A stretch of 64,000 nt of DNA from Reddybacter sp041277045 (GCA_041277045.1 JBGFSY010000001.1:62001-126000), one strand, 5' to 3'. Shown: positions 52,607 through 61,838, numbered from the stretch's first letter. The notes: a model not told the origin generated them from the letters alone. A program made the numbers and translations.

Positions 52607-54286
52607 ATGAGCAACAACGAAGAACAGCAATTCCTTCAGGGTTTAGAGAAAAAGCTCTGGAACGCTGCCGATAAATTGCGCTCCACCCTCGATGCCGCCC
52701 AATACAAGCACACCGTACTGGGCCTGGTGTTTATCAAATACGTCTCCGATGCCTTCGACATCCGCCGTCAAGAACTTGAAGCCCAGCTAAAAGACCCAGA
52801 GCAAGATTACTATCTCGATCCCGAAGACTTTGGTGGTGTAGATAGCGATGAGTACAAAGCTGAAATCGCCGCCGAGCTGGAAGTGCGCGACTACTACCTC
52901 GAAACAAACACCTTCTGGGTGCCTGCCCAGGCCCGCTGGCGGTTCCTGCAAGACAATAACAAAACTGTCATCGGTGGCGCAGATCTTCAACTACCAGACG
53001 GCAGTACGAAAAAGCTCAGCTCTGTCGGCCACCTCATCGACAATGCACTAGAAGCCATTGAAGCCGACAACCCCAAGCTCAAAGGCGTGCTTAATAAACT
53101 CTACACCCGCCTGCAAATCGACCAAAGTAAACTTGGTGAGCTCATCGACCTTGTAGCAACCATACCGTTCACACACGCCAGCCTAAATTCAAAAGACATA
53201 CTCGGCCATGTCTACGAATACATGTTGGGTCAGTTTGCCCTGGCCGAAGGTAAAAAGGGTGGCCAGTTCTACACGCCTAAATCCATCGTTAGCCTTATTG
53301 TACAAATGCTCGAACCCTACAAAGGCCGCGTGTATGACCCGGCCATGGGCTCTGGTGGTTTCTTTGTGCAGTCCGAGCATTTTATCAATGCTCACAAGGG
53401 CAAAATTGGTGATGTTTCTATCTATGGTCAGGAATACAACCACACCACCTGGCAACTCGCCGCCATGAACATGGCCATCCGTGGTATAGACTTTAACTTT
53501 GGTAAAGAACCGGCCAATACCTACACCAACGACCAGCACCCCGACCTGCGCGCTGACTTTGTAATGGCCAACCCGCCCTTTAATATGAAGGAATGGGATA
53601 CCGGCGTTAGCGATGACGACCCACGCTGGCAATACGGCAAGCCGCCATCAGGCAACGCCAACTTCGCCTGGCTGCAACACATGCTCTATCACCTTGCACC
53701 TAATGGCAGCCTTGGTCTCTTGCTTGCCAACGGTTCCATGAGCTCGAATACGAAAGGCGAGGGAGACATACGCAAATCCTTAATCGAAAATGATTTAGTG
53801 GAATGTATGGTCGCTCTACCGGGCCAGTTGTTTACCAACACTCAAATCCCCGCCTGCATCTGGTTTTTAAGTAAAAACAAAGGCCAGCGCACAGCGGCGA
53901 GCGGTAGAAAGCTCCGTGATCGTATTGGTGAGGTGCTATTTATCGATGCCCGTAACCTTGGTTACATGAAAGACCGCGTGCTGCGCGATTTTACCCAAAA
54001 GGACTTAAACAAAGTTGCCGACATCTTTCATAATTGGCAGATAGGGGAAAACTATGAAGACGAGGCAGGCTTCGTAAAGTCAGCTAAATTAGAAGAGCTG
54101 CAAAAACACGACTTCGTACTCACCCCAGGCCGATATGTGGGTGCAGCGCCCGAAGAAGACGATGGCGAACCCTTCGCTGAAAAAATGGCGCGCTTGACTG
54201 GGCAGTTGAAAACACAGTTTGAGCAGTCGGATCGACTGGAAGGTGAGATTAAACAGAACTTGGCGGGGTTGGGATTCGATGTTTGA
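52607..54286 (+). CDS. hsdM: Type I restriction-modification system, methyltransferase subunit
   Basis: HsdM with HsdS forms an N6-adenine methyltransferase. The N-terminal HsdM helical domain (LEKKLWNAADKLRSTLDAAQ) is followed by the SAM-binding motif VYDPAMGSGGFFVQ and the catalytic NPPF motif (FVMANPPFNMKEW). The GGQFYTPKSIVSLIV block is typical. 559 aa. A GGGGAG site precedes ATG 52607. It heads the operon hsdM-hsdS-RT/protease-hsdR and overlaps hsdS by 8 bases. Confidence 0.95.
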   Translation: MSNNEEQQFLQGLEKKLWNAADKLRSTLDAAQYKHTVLGLVFIKYVSDAFDIRRQELEAQLKDPEQDYYLDPEDFGGVDSDEYKAEIAAELEVRDYYLETNTFWVPAQARWRFLQDNNKTVIGGADLQLPDGSTKKLSSVGHLIDNALEAIEADNPKLKGVLNKLYTRLQIDQSKLGELIDLVATIPFTHASLNSKDILGHVYEYMLGQFALAEGKKGGQFYTPKSIVSLIVQMLEPYKGRVYDPAMGSGGFFVQSEHFINAHKGKIGDVSIYGQEYNHTTWQLAAMNMAIRGIDFNFGKEPANTYTNDQHPDLRADFVMANPPFNMKEWDTGVSDDDPRWQYGKPPSGNANFAWLQHMLYHLAPNGSLGLLLANGSMSSNTKGEGDIRKSLIENDLVECMVALPGQLFTNTQIPACIWFLSKNKGQRTAASGRKLRDRIGEVLFIDARNLGYMKDRVLRDFTQKDLNKVADIFHNWQIGENYEDEAGFVKSAKLEELQKHDFVLTPGRYVGAAPEEDDGEPFAEKMARLTGQLKTQFEQSDRLEGEIKQNLAGLGFDV

Positions 54287-55589
54287 GTGGGTTGATATGT
54301 GTCTTGGTGAGTTTGTAGAGCTAAAGCGTGGCTATGACTTACCTAAAAAGAATCGAGAACAAGGCACTGTACCTTTGGTTTCATCTTCAGGAGAGACTGA
54401 CTTTCATAGTGTGGCGAAAGTGATAGGGCCTGGTGTTGTAACTGGGCGATATGGAACAATTGGACAGGTTTTTTATATTGAAAAAGATTTCTGGCCACTT
54501 AATACAACACTCTATGTAAAAGACTTTAAAGGTAACGATCCACTTTTTGTTTACTATTTTTTGAAAACGATAAGCTACAGTGATTACAGTGACAAGGCTG
54601 CCGTGCCTGGCATTAATCGTAATCATCTTCACAAGGCTGAAGTTAGAGTTCCTATTGATCCTATTTATCAAAGAATACTAGCCGAAAAACTTTGGGTATT
54701 AGATGAAAAAATAGAACTAAACCGCCAAACCAACCAAACGCTCGAACACATCGCCCAGGCTATCTTTAAAAGCTGGTTTGTCGACTTCGAACCCACCCGC
54801 GCCAAAATTGCCGCCAAACAAAACGGCCAGGACTCCGACCGCGCCGCCATGGCCGCCATCAGCGGCAAAACCCTGGAACAACTAGATCAACTCAGCCCAG
54901 AGCAACAGCAACAACTAAAAACCACTGCTGCTTTATTTTCTGATGCGTTGGTTGATTCTGAGTTGGGGGAGGTACCAGAGGGGTGGAGGAGTGGATCAAT
55001 TGGTGATATTGCGACAGCTAAAGGTGGTTATGCTTTTAAAGGGAAGTCTTTTGTTGATACAGGGTATCCAGTAATAAAAATTAAAAATATTACAGGTGAC
55101 GGGAGAGTTGATTTGACCGACGCGGCTTGTATTGATGCTGATCAAGCAAAAGTCTCAGAACGCTTTAAACTGAGCGATGGTGATTTATTGATGGCAATGA
55201 CAGGTGCAACTGTTGGCAAGATAGGTCTCGTGATTGTATCGGGTCAATCTATTTATCTTAATCAACGTGTTGCAAAGTTCGAGTCAGAAAAGTTTGGGCC
55301 AAAAATATCTTGGTTTTTATATTGCTGCTTTGGACGAGAGTCAATTTTTGACGCAGTAGTGAGCGCAGCCCAAGGAAGTGCCCAGCCAAATATAAGTTCA
55401 TCGGGTATCGAGTCAGCAAAACTCATTTTGCCATCAGATGATTTGATTGAAGCCTTTTGTCAGAAGGCAGATCCATTGTTCAACAAATGGATGTCCAATA
55501 TAAATGAAAACACTATTTTAGAAATTAGTCGGGGCGCATTATTACCAAAACTCATTTCTGGCGAAATTCATGTAAAAAAAGTGGCTTAA
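54279..55589 (+). CDS. hsdS: Type I restriction-modification system, specificity subunit
   Basis: The start ATG 54279 (MFEWVDMCLGEFVELKRGYD) overlaps the hsdM stop (ATGTTTGA). Two target-recognition domains, each followed by a conserved helix, set DNA specificity: the first covers about residues 1-140, the central helix has LDEKIELNRQTNQTLEHIAQ, the second follows PEGWRSGSIGDIATAKGGYA, and the last helix ends the chain. The two recognition domains are AT-rich at DNA level while the central part is GC-rich, a mosaic expected from domain exchange. 436 aa. The target sequence cannot be predicted. Confidence 0.93.
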   Translation: MFEWVDMCLGEFVELKRGYDLPKKNREQGTVPLVSSSGETDFHSVAKVIGPGVVTGRYGTIGQVFYIEKDFWPLNTTLYVKDFKGNDPLFVYYFLKTISYSDYSDKAAVPGINRNHLHKAEVRVPIDPIYQRILAEKLWVLDEKIELNRQTNQTLEHIAQAIFKSWFVDFEPTRAKIAAKQNGQDSDRAAMAAISGKTLEQLDQLSPEQQQQLKTTAALFSDALVDSELGEVPEGWRSGSIGDIATAKGGYAFKGKSFVDTGYPVIKIKNITGDGRVDLTDAACIDADQAKVSERFKLSDGDLLMAMTGATVGKIGLVIVSGQSIYLNQRVAKFESEKFGPKISWFLYCCFGRESIFDAVVSAAQGSAQPNISSSGIESAKLILPSDDLIEAFCQKADPLFNKWMSNINENTILEISRGALLPKLISGEIHVKKVA

Positions 55590-55593
55590 CGAG

Positions 55594-55751
55594 ATGCCGT
55601 CAATAGTTGACCTGATTAACAATATTCGATATAAAGTTTTTGCTCGCCCTAGAATTTATCTTGGCGGTGTTAAATGCCGCTTAATGACAATGATGTTGCT
55701 ACAAATCGCCAGAGTTTGGTGGATTGCCTTGCAGGTTATGGAAACTTGTAA
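55594..55751 (+). pseudogene. Frameshifted small ORF (RPxxYLG...GY family remnant, tentative)
   Basis: Starting at ATG 55594, one frame reads SIVDLINNIRYKVFARPRIY and then LGG. A second frame (55674-55751) reads MPLNDNDVATNRQSLVDCLA followed by GYGNL and a stop directly before an ATG at 55752. Joined across a shift near 55670, these recall small proteins with an IRxRPxMYLG start and a LxxFxxGY motif. As it stands no frame encodes the whole, so it is at most a remnant or a programmed-frameshift gene. It overlaps the candidate retron RNA, and the two readings compete for part of the sequence. Confidence 0.3.
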
Positions 55752-55780
55752 ATGGCGAAATGTGAAATCCAGGGCGAGCA
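55641..55780 (+). ncRNA. Candidate retron msr-msd RNA
   Basis: A 19-base inverted repeat frames the segment. Bases 55641-55659 pair with 55762-55780 through 10 perfect pairs (TGCTCGCCCT/AGGGCGAGCA), then 7 more (two wobble) with two single mismatches, like the a1/a2 ends of retron RNAs. Inside are a hairpin at 55664-55680 (GCGGTG/TGCCGC) and a longer stem at 55706-55758 (TCGCCA/TGGCGA, GAGTTT/AAACTT, an inner CCT/AGG). The a2 end falls four bases before the preferred RT start at 55785. Hand-folded; the branching guanosine is not identified with confidence. Confidence 0.5.
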
Positions 55781-55784
55781 CCCT

Positions 55785-57473
55785 ATGATTACTCCCTTAA
55801 TCACTCCTAATGAACTGGCCGGTTTTCTAGGAACGTCGTTATCTAAATTAACTTACGTAGTTTATGTTCAGGGCGTATTGGCGTTTTACGAAACTTTCGA
55901 AATCCCTAAAAAGAATGGTGGAACACGAGTGATAAATGCGCCGAAGAGGCAGCTTAAAAGCATTCAATCCCGCTTGAAAATATTACTAGAGAAGCTGTAT
56001 AAACCGCATCCTGCAGCAGCAGCTTTTATTGAAGGTAGAGGCATTGTATACAATGCCTCAAAGCATGTTAAAAGGGCGGCTGTTTTTAATATCGACCTGA
56101 AAGGATTCTATGATCAAATTCATTTTGGGCGTGTTCGCGGCCTGTTGATGGCTAAGCCGTATTCGTTGCGAAAAGATACAGCACAATTGATTGCTCATAT
56201 TTGCTGTGTAGGTGGCGTTCTACCTCAAGGCGCGCCCACATCACCTGTTATTTCTAATATGATTTCTCGGCGATTGGATAAAGAGTTGAGTTACTTGGCT
56301 AAAAATAATAGGGCGCAATATTCTCGTTATGCTGATGATATTACATTCTCTTTTATAACTCTCCGAGATAATTCTATTTATGCGACGATAAATGGGGTTG
56401 AACCGCATCAAACCTTAGTGAATATTATTAATGAAAACGGCTTTTCAATCAATGAAGAAAAAACAAGGTTGCAAACATTTAAAGAGCGCCAGGTCGTTAC
56501 AGGTTTGAAAGTAAATCAAAAGATAAATGTTGACAGGAGATTTATTCGCACCACAAGGGCTATGATTTTTTCACTGAACTCTGGTGTCGATGCTGCAAAT
56601 GAAAAATATAAAGAAAAATTTAAAGCAGATGTAGGAAGAGTGCAGTTCGTTACTTATGGGCGTTTAAATTATATTGGCATGGTTAAAGGACGGGAGTCAT
56701 CAACTTATCAATCTCTCGCAGCAAAATTTAATGCATTAGATCTTAATTTGAAGGTAACTACCGCCCCAGAAAAAACAAATGCAAAGCTAGAAAGTCAATT
56801 ACATTTTTCAAGTTATAAAGAAAAAAGTCGTCTTGAGAAATGCATTTGGGTTGTTTCGTTTGAGGGTATGACTGAGCTAGGTGATGGGGAATTGATTCAA
56901 GGTTCTGCGTTTATGATTAAGGGTAATCGACTTGTTACCGCATCACATATATTTAAAAAAGCCGGGAACCCTGCCATCTGTATTGTTTATAGAATAAAAG
57001 AGCAGAATAAAAAATACAAAGCCAATGTTGTATCACAATGTGGATCATCTGATATTGCTGAGCTTGAAATTCAAGATGAAAGTTTACCAAGCCTTAACTA
57101 TTTGAATTTTGCCCCAGATTTAGAACCTAAAACTGGTTATAAGTTATCAATAACCGGCTTTCCTCAATTAGAGCTGGGGCACGATTCAGTTTCGATCATC
57201 CCTTGCACAATTACAAATACACTAAATATTAGTACGCTTCGATATGGAGAAGTGGATGCTTTAATTAGTGCAGGGAATAGTGGTGGCCCTGTCGTTAATG
57301 CGTATATGCAGATAGTTGGAATGGCTGTTAGGGGGGTTGATGCAAGTTATTTTGAAGGGGAGGCTCAGTTGGAAGGGCGTAATGCATTTGTTTCTGCAAA
57401 ACACTTTACTCATGAGAGATTGGATGAAATGAAACAGGTGTTTGAGGAAGGGCAAGAGGTTAAGACTGCATGA
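55785..57473 (+). CDS. Retron-like reverse transcriptase fused to a trypsin-like serine protease
   Basis: The N-terminal half is a reverse transcriptase: NIDLKGFYDQIHF (first catalytic Asp block), QGAPTSPVISN from residue 148, YADD at 182-185 and the retron-typical VTGLKVN near 238-244. The C-terminal part, from about residue 355, is a trypsin-like protease with His388 in RLVTASHIF, Asp423 in SDIAELEI and Ser499 in GNSGGPVVN, so both active sites look intact. ATG 55785 is preferred to ATG 55752 because the latter lies inside the predicted a2 repeat. The gene is AT-rich and sits between hsdS and hsdR, overlapping hsdR by 4 bases. RT-protease fusions are known among retrons; the embedding in an hsd operon suggests a joint defence role (inference). 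562 aa. Confidence 0.9.
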   Translation: MITPLITPNELAGFLGTSLSKLTYVVYVQGVLAFYETFEIPKKNGGTRVINAPKRQLKSIQSRLKILLEKLYKPHPAAAAFIEGRGIVYNASKHVKRAAVFNIDLKGFYDQIHFGRVRGLLMAKPYSLRKDTAQLIAHICCVGGVLPQGAPTSPVISNMISRRLDKELSYLAKNNRAQYSRYADDITFSFITLRDNSIYATINGVEPHQTLVNIINENGFSINEEKTRLQTFKERQVVTGLKVNQKINVDRRFIRTTRAMIFSLNSGVDAANEKYKEKFKADVGRVQFVTYGRLNYIGMVKGRESSTYQSLAAKFNALDLNLKVTTAPEKTNAKLESQLHFSSYKEKSRLEKCIWVVSFEGMTELGDGELIQGSAFMIKGNRLVTASHIFKKAGNPAICIVYRIKEQNKKYKANVVSQCGSSDIAELEIQDESLPSLNYLNFAPDLEPKTGYKLSITGFPQLELGHDSVSIIPCTITNTLNISTLRYGEVDALISAGNSGGPVVNAYMQIVGMAVRGVDASYFEGEAQLEGRNAFVSAKHFTHERLDEMKQVFEEGQEVKTA

Positions 57474-60400
57474 TCACCGAAGATCAATTAGAACAACTCT
57501 GCCTCGACTGGTTTCAAGCCATCGGTTACAACTACATTTGTGGCTACGACATCGCGCCCGGTGAACCTGCTGCTGAACGTGGCGACTACCGCCAGATCAT
57601 TTTACACGACCGTTTGGTAGCCCAACTGCAAGTGATCAATCCGCATATTCCTGCAGCTACTATGGAGCAGGTCGCCCAGCAAGTCGCCACACCTGAATTC
57701 CCAGTGCTTATCAAAAACAACAAAGCCTTTCATCAACTGTTGCTGGAGGGCGTAAAGGTTGAGTACAAAGACGCTAGTGGTGATGACAAAACAGATTATG
57801 TACAGCTAATTGATTTTGCCAATGAGGCCAACAATCAGTTTTTAGTGGTCAACCAGTACACCATTACCGGTAGCAAGGGTAACCGCCGTCCGGATGTGAT
57901 TGTGTTTGTGAACGGCTTGCCACTGGCGGTGCTGGAGCTAAAAAACCCGGCCGATAAAAATGCAGATATTTGGTCGGCTTACCAGCAATTACAGACCTAT
58001 AAAGATGAAGTGCCCGAGCTGTTTATGTTGAACGAGGCGCTGGTGGTTAGTGATGGCCTGAATGCGCGGGTGGGGTCGCTAACAGCGAACAAAGAGCGGT
58101 TTTTGCCCTGGCGCACGATAAGTAATGAAGACGACAAGCCGCACTTTGAGTATTTTTTAGAAACCCTGGTAAAGGGCTTTTTTAAGCCAGAATTGTTTTT
58201 AGATTACATTCGGCATTTTGTTTTGTTTGAAGATGACGATGGCCAAACTATTAAAAAGATCGCCGGTTATCACCAGTTTCATGCGGTGCGAGCTGCGGTG
58301 AAGGCAACCGTCATTGCTGCCCAGCAATCGCACAATCAAGTTTCAGAATCTCGAGCTAACTATGCCAGCATGGTTGTTCCCGGCTCAGGTAAAGCGGGAG
58401 TGGTTTGGCACACGCAAGGCTCGGGCAAGTCGATATCGATGGTCTGCTATGCAGGCAAGTTGCTGGCACAACCTGAAATGAACAACCCCACCATAGTGGT
58501 GGTGACTGATCGCAATGATCTCGATGGTCAGCTGTTCAATACTTTTGCCATGGCTGAGGAAACCTTAAAACAAACCCCGGTGAGGGCTGGTGACCGGGAT
58601 GATTTGCGAGAGATTTTGGCGGCACGGCAAGCTGGTGGCATTATCTTTACCACGGTGCAAAAGTTCGCCCTGCTTGGTGATGAAAGAGCCCACCCGATAT
58701 TGAGTGAGCGTCACAATATTGTGGTGGTTAGTGATGAGGCCCATCGCAGCCAGTACGGTGACAAAGCAAAACTTAATCCCAAAACTGGCGAGTACACCTT
58801 TGGCTATTCCAAACACCTGCGCGATGCACTGCCCCAGGCTTCGTTCATCGGTTTTACTGGCACACCGATAGATGTTGCGGACAAAGATACCCGCGCAGTG
58901 TTTGGTGATTACGTGTCGATCTACGATATTCAGGATGCCGTGGATGATGGCGCGACCGTGCCTATCTACTACGAATCACGCCTGGCGAAGCTGGATATTG
59001 ATGAGACTGACATTGAAGCGCTAAATGAAGATGTCGACGTGGTCATTGAGGATGAAGAAGACCTTAGCACTCGTGAGCAAACCAAATCGAAATGGGCCGC
59101 ACTGGAAAAGCTGGTGGGCAGTGAACCGCGTATTGAGCAAGTTGCTAAAGACCTGGTGATGCATTTTGAACAGCGTACTTCGTCCATGCCAGGCAAGGCC
59201 ATGATTGTTGGTATGAGCCGCGAGATCTGTGTTGACCTGTATCAGGCCATCGTTGCGATTAAGCCGGAGTGGCACGATACAGACCCCGCTAAAGGCAGTA
59301 TCAAAGTGGTGATGACAGGTTCTGCTTCTGATAAAGAAAAGCTGCAGCCACACATCCACAACAAAGAAACTAAAAAGTTGTTCGAGAAACGCTTTAAAGC
59401 CGTGGATGATCCACTGCAATTAGTGATTGTGCGCGATATGTGGCTCACCGGTTTTGACGCTCCGGTTTGCCACACCATGTATATCGACAAGCCAATGAAG
59501 GGCCATAACTTGATGCAGGCAATTGCGCGAGTTAACCGGGTGTTTAAAGACAAACCCGGCGGCCTGGTGGTGGATTACATCGGTATTGCCAGTGAGCTGA
59601 AGCAAGCACTGAAGACCTATACCAGCTCTAAGGGCAAGGGCAAGCCGACCTACGATAGCCACGAGGCCCTGGCTGTTTTACTGGAGAAGATGGACGTGGT
59701 GCGTGGCATGTTTACCACCCCCAATACCGAGGGTAATGGGTTTAACTACAGCCAATATGAAACACAGGCTTTGCAGCTGTTGCCCGGCGCCATGAACCAT
59801 ATTCTCGGCCTGGATGATGGTAAAAAACGCTTTCTGGATGTGATGGCCGCCATTAGCAGTGCCTATACCTTGTGCAGTACTTTAGATGAGGTGACGCCGT
59901 TTAAAAAAGAAATCGCCTTTTTGACAGCAGTTAAGAATGCTATCAGCAAATTCACCACCATTGATAAGCGCCGTACCGACGAAGAGAAGAATTCAGCCCT
60001 AAAGCAGATAATCGATAACGCCATTGTTGCCGAGGGTGTAGACGATATTTTCAACTTGGTGGGGCTGGATAAGCCTAATATTGGTTTGCTCTCGCCAGAG
60101 TTTTTAGAAGAGGTTGGCAATCTGAAAGAGAAGAACCTGGCAGTTGATCTACTGGAACGGCTGCTGCGCGATGAAGTGAAAGCACGGATGAAAACCGACG
60201 TAGTGTCGGAGAAGAAATACTCTGATCGCATTATGGAAACCCTGCGCAAATACCATAACCGCGCCATTGAAACGGCTCAGGTGATTGAAGAGCTGATTAA
60301 GATGGCTAAGGATATGGCAGCTGATGCAGAGATGGCTGAGCAATCGGGACTTAATTCAGACGAAATTGCCTTTTACCGAGCCTTGATTCAAAACGAATCT

Positions 60401-60634
60401 GCAGTAAAACAACTGGGTGATGACAAGCTACGCAAGCTGGCGATGTTTGTTACTGAGCAATTGCGCAAGTCCACCACAGTGGATTGGCAGGTGCGTGACA
60501 GCGTGCGAGCCAAACTACGTAACCTGGTACGCCGTGCTCTACGGCGGTGGAAATACCCACCAGATGGAGCCGATGAGGCGATTGAGTTATGTTTAAAACA
60601 AGCTGAAGCCCTGAGTCAAAGTTGGAGTGGTTAA
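57470..60634 (+). CDS. hsdR: Type I restriction-modification system, endonuclease/translocase subunit
   Basis: HsdR cuts DNA after ATP-driven translocation. The N-terminal PD-(D/E)xK nuclease is visible in RPDVIVFVNGLPLAVLELKN (about residues 142-161). The two RecA-like motor domains carry Walker A (HTQGSGKSISM), DEAHRSQYG, FIGFTGTPID and, later, MTGSASDKEKL and QAIARVNRVF. A helical C-terminal domain binds the methylase. 1054 aa. The start overlaps the RT-protease stop (ATGA), so the four genes are one translationally coupled unit. The order M-S-R with an inserted gene before R recalls the prrC anticodon nuclease locus. Confidence 0.95.
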   Translation: MITEDQLEQLCLDWFQAIGYNYICGYDIAPGEPAAERGDYRQIILHDRLVAQLQVINPHIPAATMEQVAQQVATPEFPVLIKNNKAFHQLLLEGVKVEYKDASGDDKTDYVQLIDFANEANNQFLVVNQYTITGSKGNRRPDVIVFVNGLPLAVLELKNPADKNADIWSAYQQLQTYKDEVPELFMLNEALVVSDGLNARVGSLTANKERFLPWRTISNEDDKPHFEYFLETLVKGFFKPELFLDYIRHFVLFEDDDGQTIKKIAGYHQFHAVRAAVKATVIAAQQSHNQVSESRANYASMVVPGSGKAGVVWHTQGSGKSISMVCYAGKLLAQPEMNNPTIVVVTDRNDLDGQLFNTFAMAEETLKQTPVRAGDRDDLREILAARQAGGIIFTTVQKFALLGDERAHPILSERHNIVVVSDEAHRSQYGDKAKLNPKTGEYTFGYSKHLRDALPQASFIGFTGTPIDVADKDTRAVFGDYVSIYDIQDAVDDGATVPIYYESRLAKLDIDETDIEALNEDVDVVIEDEEDLSTREQTKSKWAALEKLVGSEPRIEQVAKDLVMHFEQRTSSMPGKAMIVGMSREICVDLYQAIVAIKPEWHDTDPAKGSIKVVMTGSASDKEKLQPHIHNKETKKLFEKRFKAVDDPLQLVIVRDMWLTGFDAPVCHTMYIDKPMKGHNLMQAIARVNRVFKDKPGGLVVDYIGIASELKQALKTYTSSKGKGKPTYDSHEALAVLLEKMDVVRGMFTTPNTEGNGFNYSQYETQALQLLPGAMNHILGLDDGKKRFLDVMAAISSAYTLCSTLDEVTPFKKEIAFLTAVKNAISKFTTIDKRRTDEEKNSALKQIIDNAIVAEGVDDIFNLVGLDKPNIGLLSPEFLEEVGNLKEKNLAVDLLERLLRDEVKARMKTDVVSEKKYSDRIMETLRKYHNRAIETAQVIEELIKMAKDMAADAEMAEQSGLNSDEIAFYRALIQNESAVKQLGDDKLRKLAMFVTEQLRKSTTVDWQVRDSVRAKLRNLVRRALRRWKYPPDGADEAIELCLKQAEALSQSWSG

Positions 60635-60980
60635 ACGAATAGGCTTGCTAATAAGCCCCGTTGGCGAAAGTCTTGTTGAGTGCTGTTCAATTAACCGGAT
60701 AGATGATTACTTTAATAAAGAATAGAGTGATACTTATGCCCAATATCAACTGCCTAACACCCTTTCTGGATTCAGGAAGCGCGACTAAAGCCGCATTCAG
60801 AACTAGAGACACCTCAGTCTAATCTAGAAATAAAGGTTTCAAACAAACAACCGGAAGATATTGATGGCAGACAAGACCCCAACAACCTCGAAAAAGTGGA
60901 TGGAAAGGCTAGTACCTTGAATTACTAAACTGACTGAACCTTGGCCATGTCAACCAAGACCCAGCCAAGAGGTGAACCCC
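60635..60980. other. Gap between hsdR and the SRAP gene
   Basis: No gene is supported. A very short frame near 60863 (MADKTPTTSKKWMERLVP, then stop) looks like the beginning of a truncated coding sequence but lacks support. The segment may be the right edge of the restriction island; no tRNA-Phe repeat or other boundary was found in it. Confidence 0.4.
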
Positions 60981-61646
60981 ATGTGTGGCCGTTATAGCGT
61001 TGTGCCAACCCCCAGTATGTCAGTCTTATTGGATGAGCTAGGGGTATCAGGCAGCATCCCTGAGCAATACAACATCGCCCCCACTGAGTCGGTGCCCATC
61101 GTCTATGAGCAAGAGGGCCAGAACGAATGCCACCTTGCGAGATGGTGGTTAACACCTGGCTGGTCATCTGGCCCAAGTACAAAGTACGCGATGTTTAATG
61201 CACGCTCAGAGACCTTAAATACTAGTCGTGCCTACAAAGGCTCATTCCGCCACAAGCGCTGTGTTATGCCTGTAACGTCATTCATTGAGTGGCAAAAGGT
61301 TGATGGTGGTAAACAGCCTATAGAAATCTACAGGGCAGATAAGCCGATGCTCTTTGCTGGCTTGTGGGACTGCTGGCATGGCGAACTGATCTCTTGCACC
61401 GTCGTCACCACTAAAGCGGCTAAATCTGTTGAACCCATCCACAGTCGGATGCCTGTGCTGTTAGATGCTGCGGGGGCTAAGCAATGGCTCGACACTGCCA
61501 CAGAGTTGAACGATCTATATCCGTTATTTGAAAATAGGCTGCCCTATGAGCTTCTCGCTCGCCCTGTGCAACAGGGCATCAACAATAGCCGTAATAAGAC
61601 TGCTGCTCTTCCGATAGAATGCTCGCAAGTCTCTGTGCTGGGTTAA
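60981..61646 (+). CDS. SRAP-domain protein (YedK/HMCES family)
   Basis: ATG 60981 follows an AAGAGGTG site and gives MCGRYSVV, placing the catalytic Cys2 at the N-terminus after Met removal. The other SRAP residues are in QYNIAPTESVPIV, MFNARSETL, SFIEWQKV and the histidine of PIHSRMPVLL. The family covalently traps abasic sites in single-stranded DNA. An upstream in-frame GTG (60972) is rejected because it overlaps the binding site. It lies downstream of the hsd operon in the same direction. 221 aa. Confidence 0.92.
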   Translation: MCGRYSVVPTPSMSVLLDELGVSGSIPEQYNIAPTESVPIVYEQEGQNECHLARWWLTPGWSSGPSTKYAMFNARSETLNTSRAYKGSFRHKRCVMPVTSFIEWQKVDGGKQPIEIYRADKPMLFAGLWDCWHGELISCTVVTTKAAKSVEPIHSRMPVLLDAAGAKQWLDTATELNDLYPLFENRLPYELLARPVQQGINNSRNKTAALPIECSQVSVLG

Positions 61647-61838
61647 AGGACTTTTACGGCATAAAACCCAACTGCACCGATCTGCAAATACAGGTGAGAA
61701 ACAACTTGTTGAAGTAATCTCAAATTTGCAGAACATTGCCTTCTCGCTGCTCGGCTAGGGTCTGCCCAACCATTTTGTTTGCCTGCCCATCGGTAAGCAT
61801 GGCAACATCTCTCAACACAAAATTATCAGGAGATGACA

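Noticed and set aside
55752..55784. Upstream ATG for the RT-protease gene
   Set aside because: It would place the first eleven codons inside the right half of the candidate retron RNA and its a2 repeat; ATG 55785 lies just after it and fits the usual RT N-terminus.
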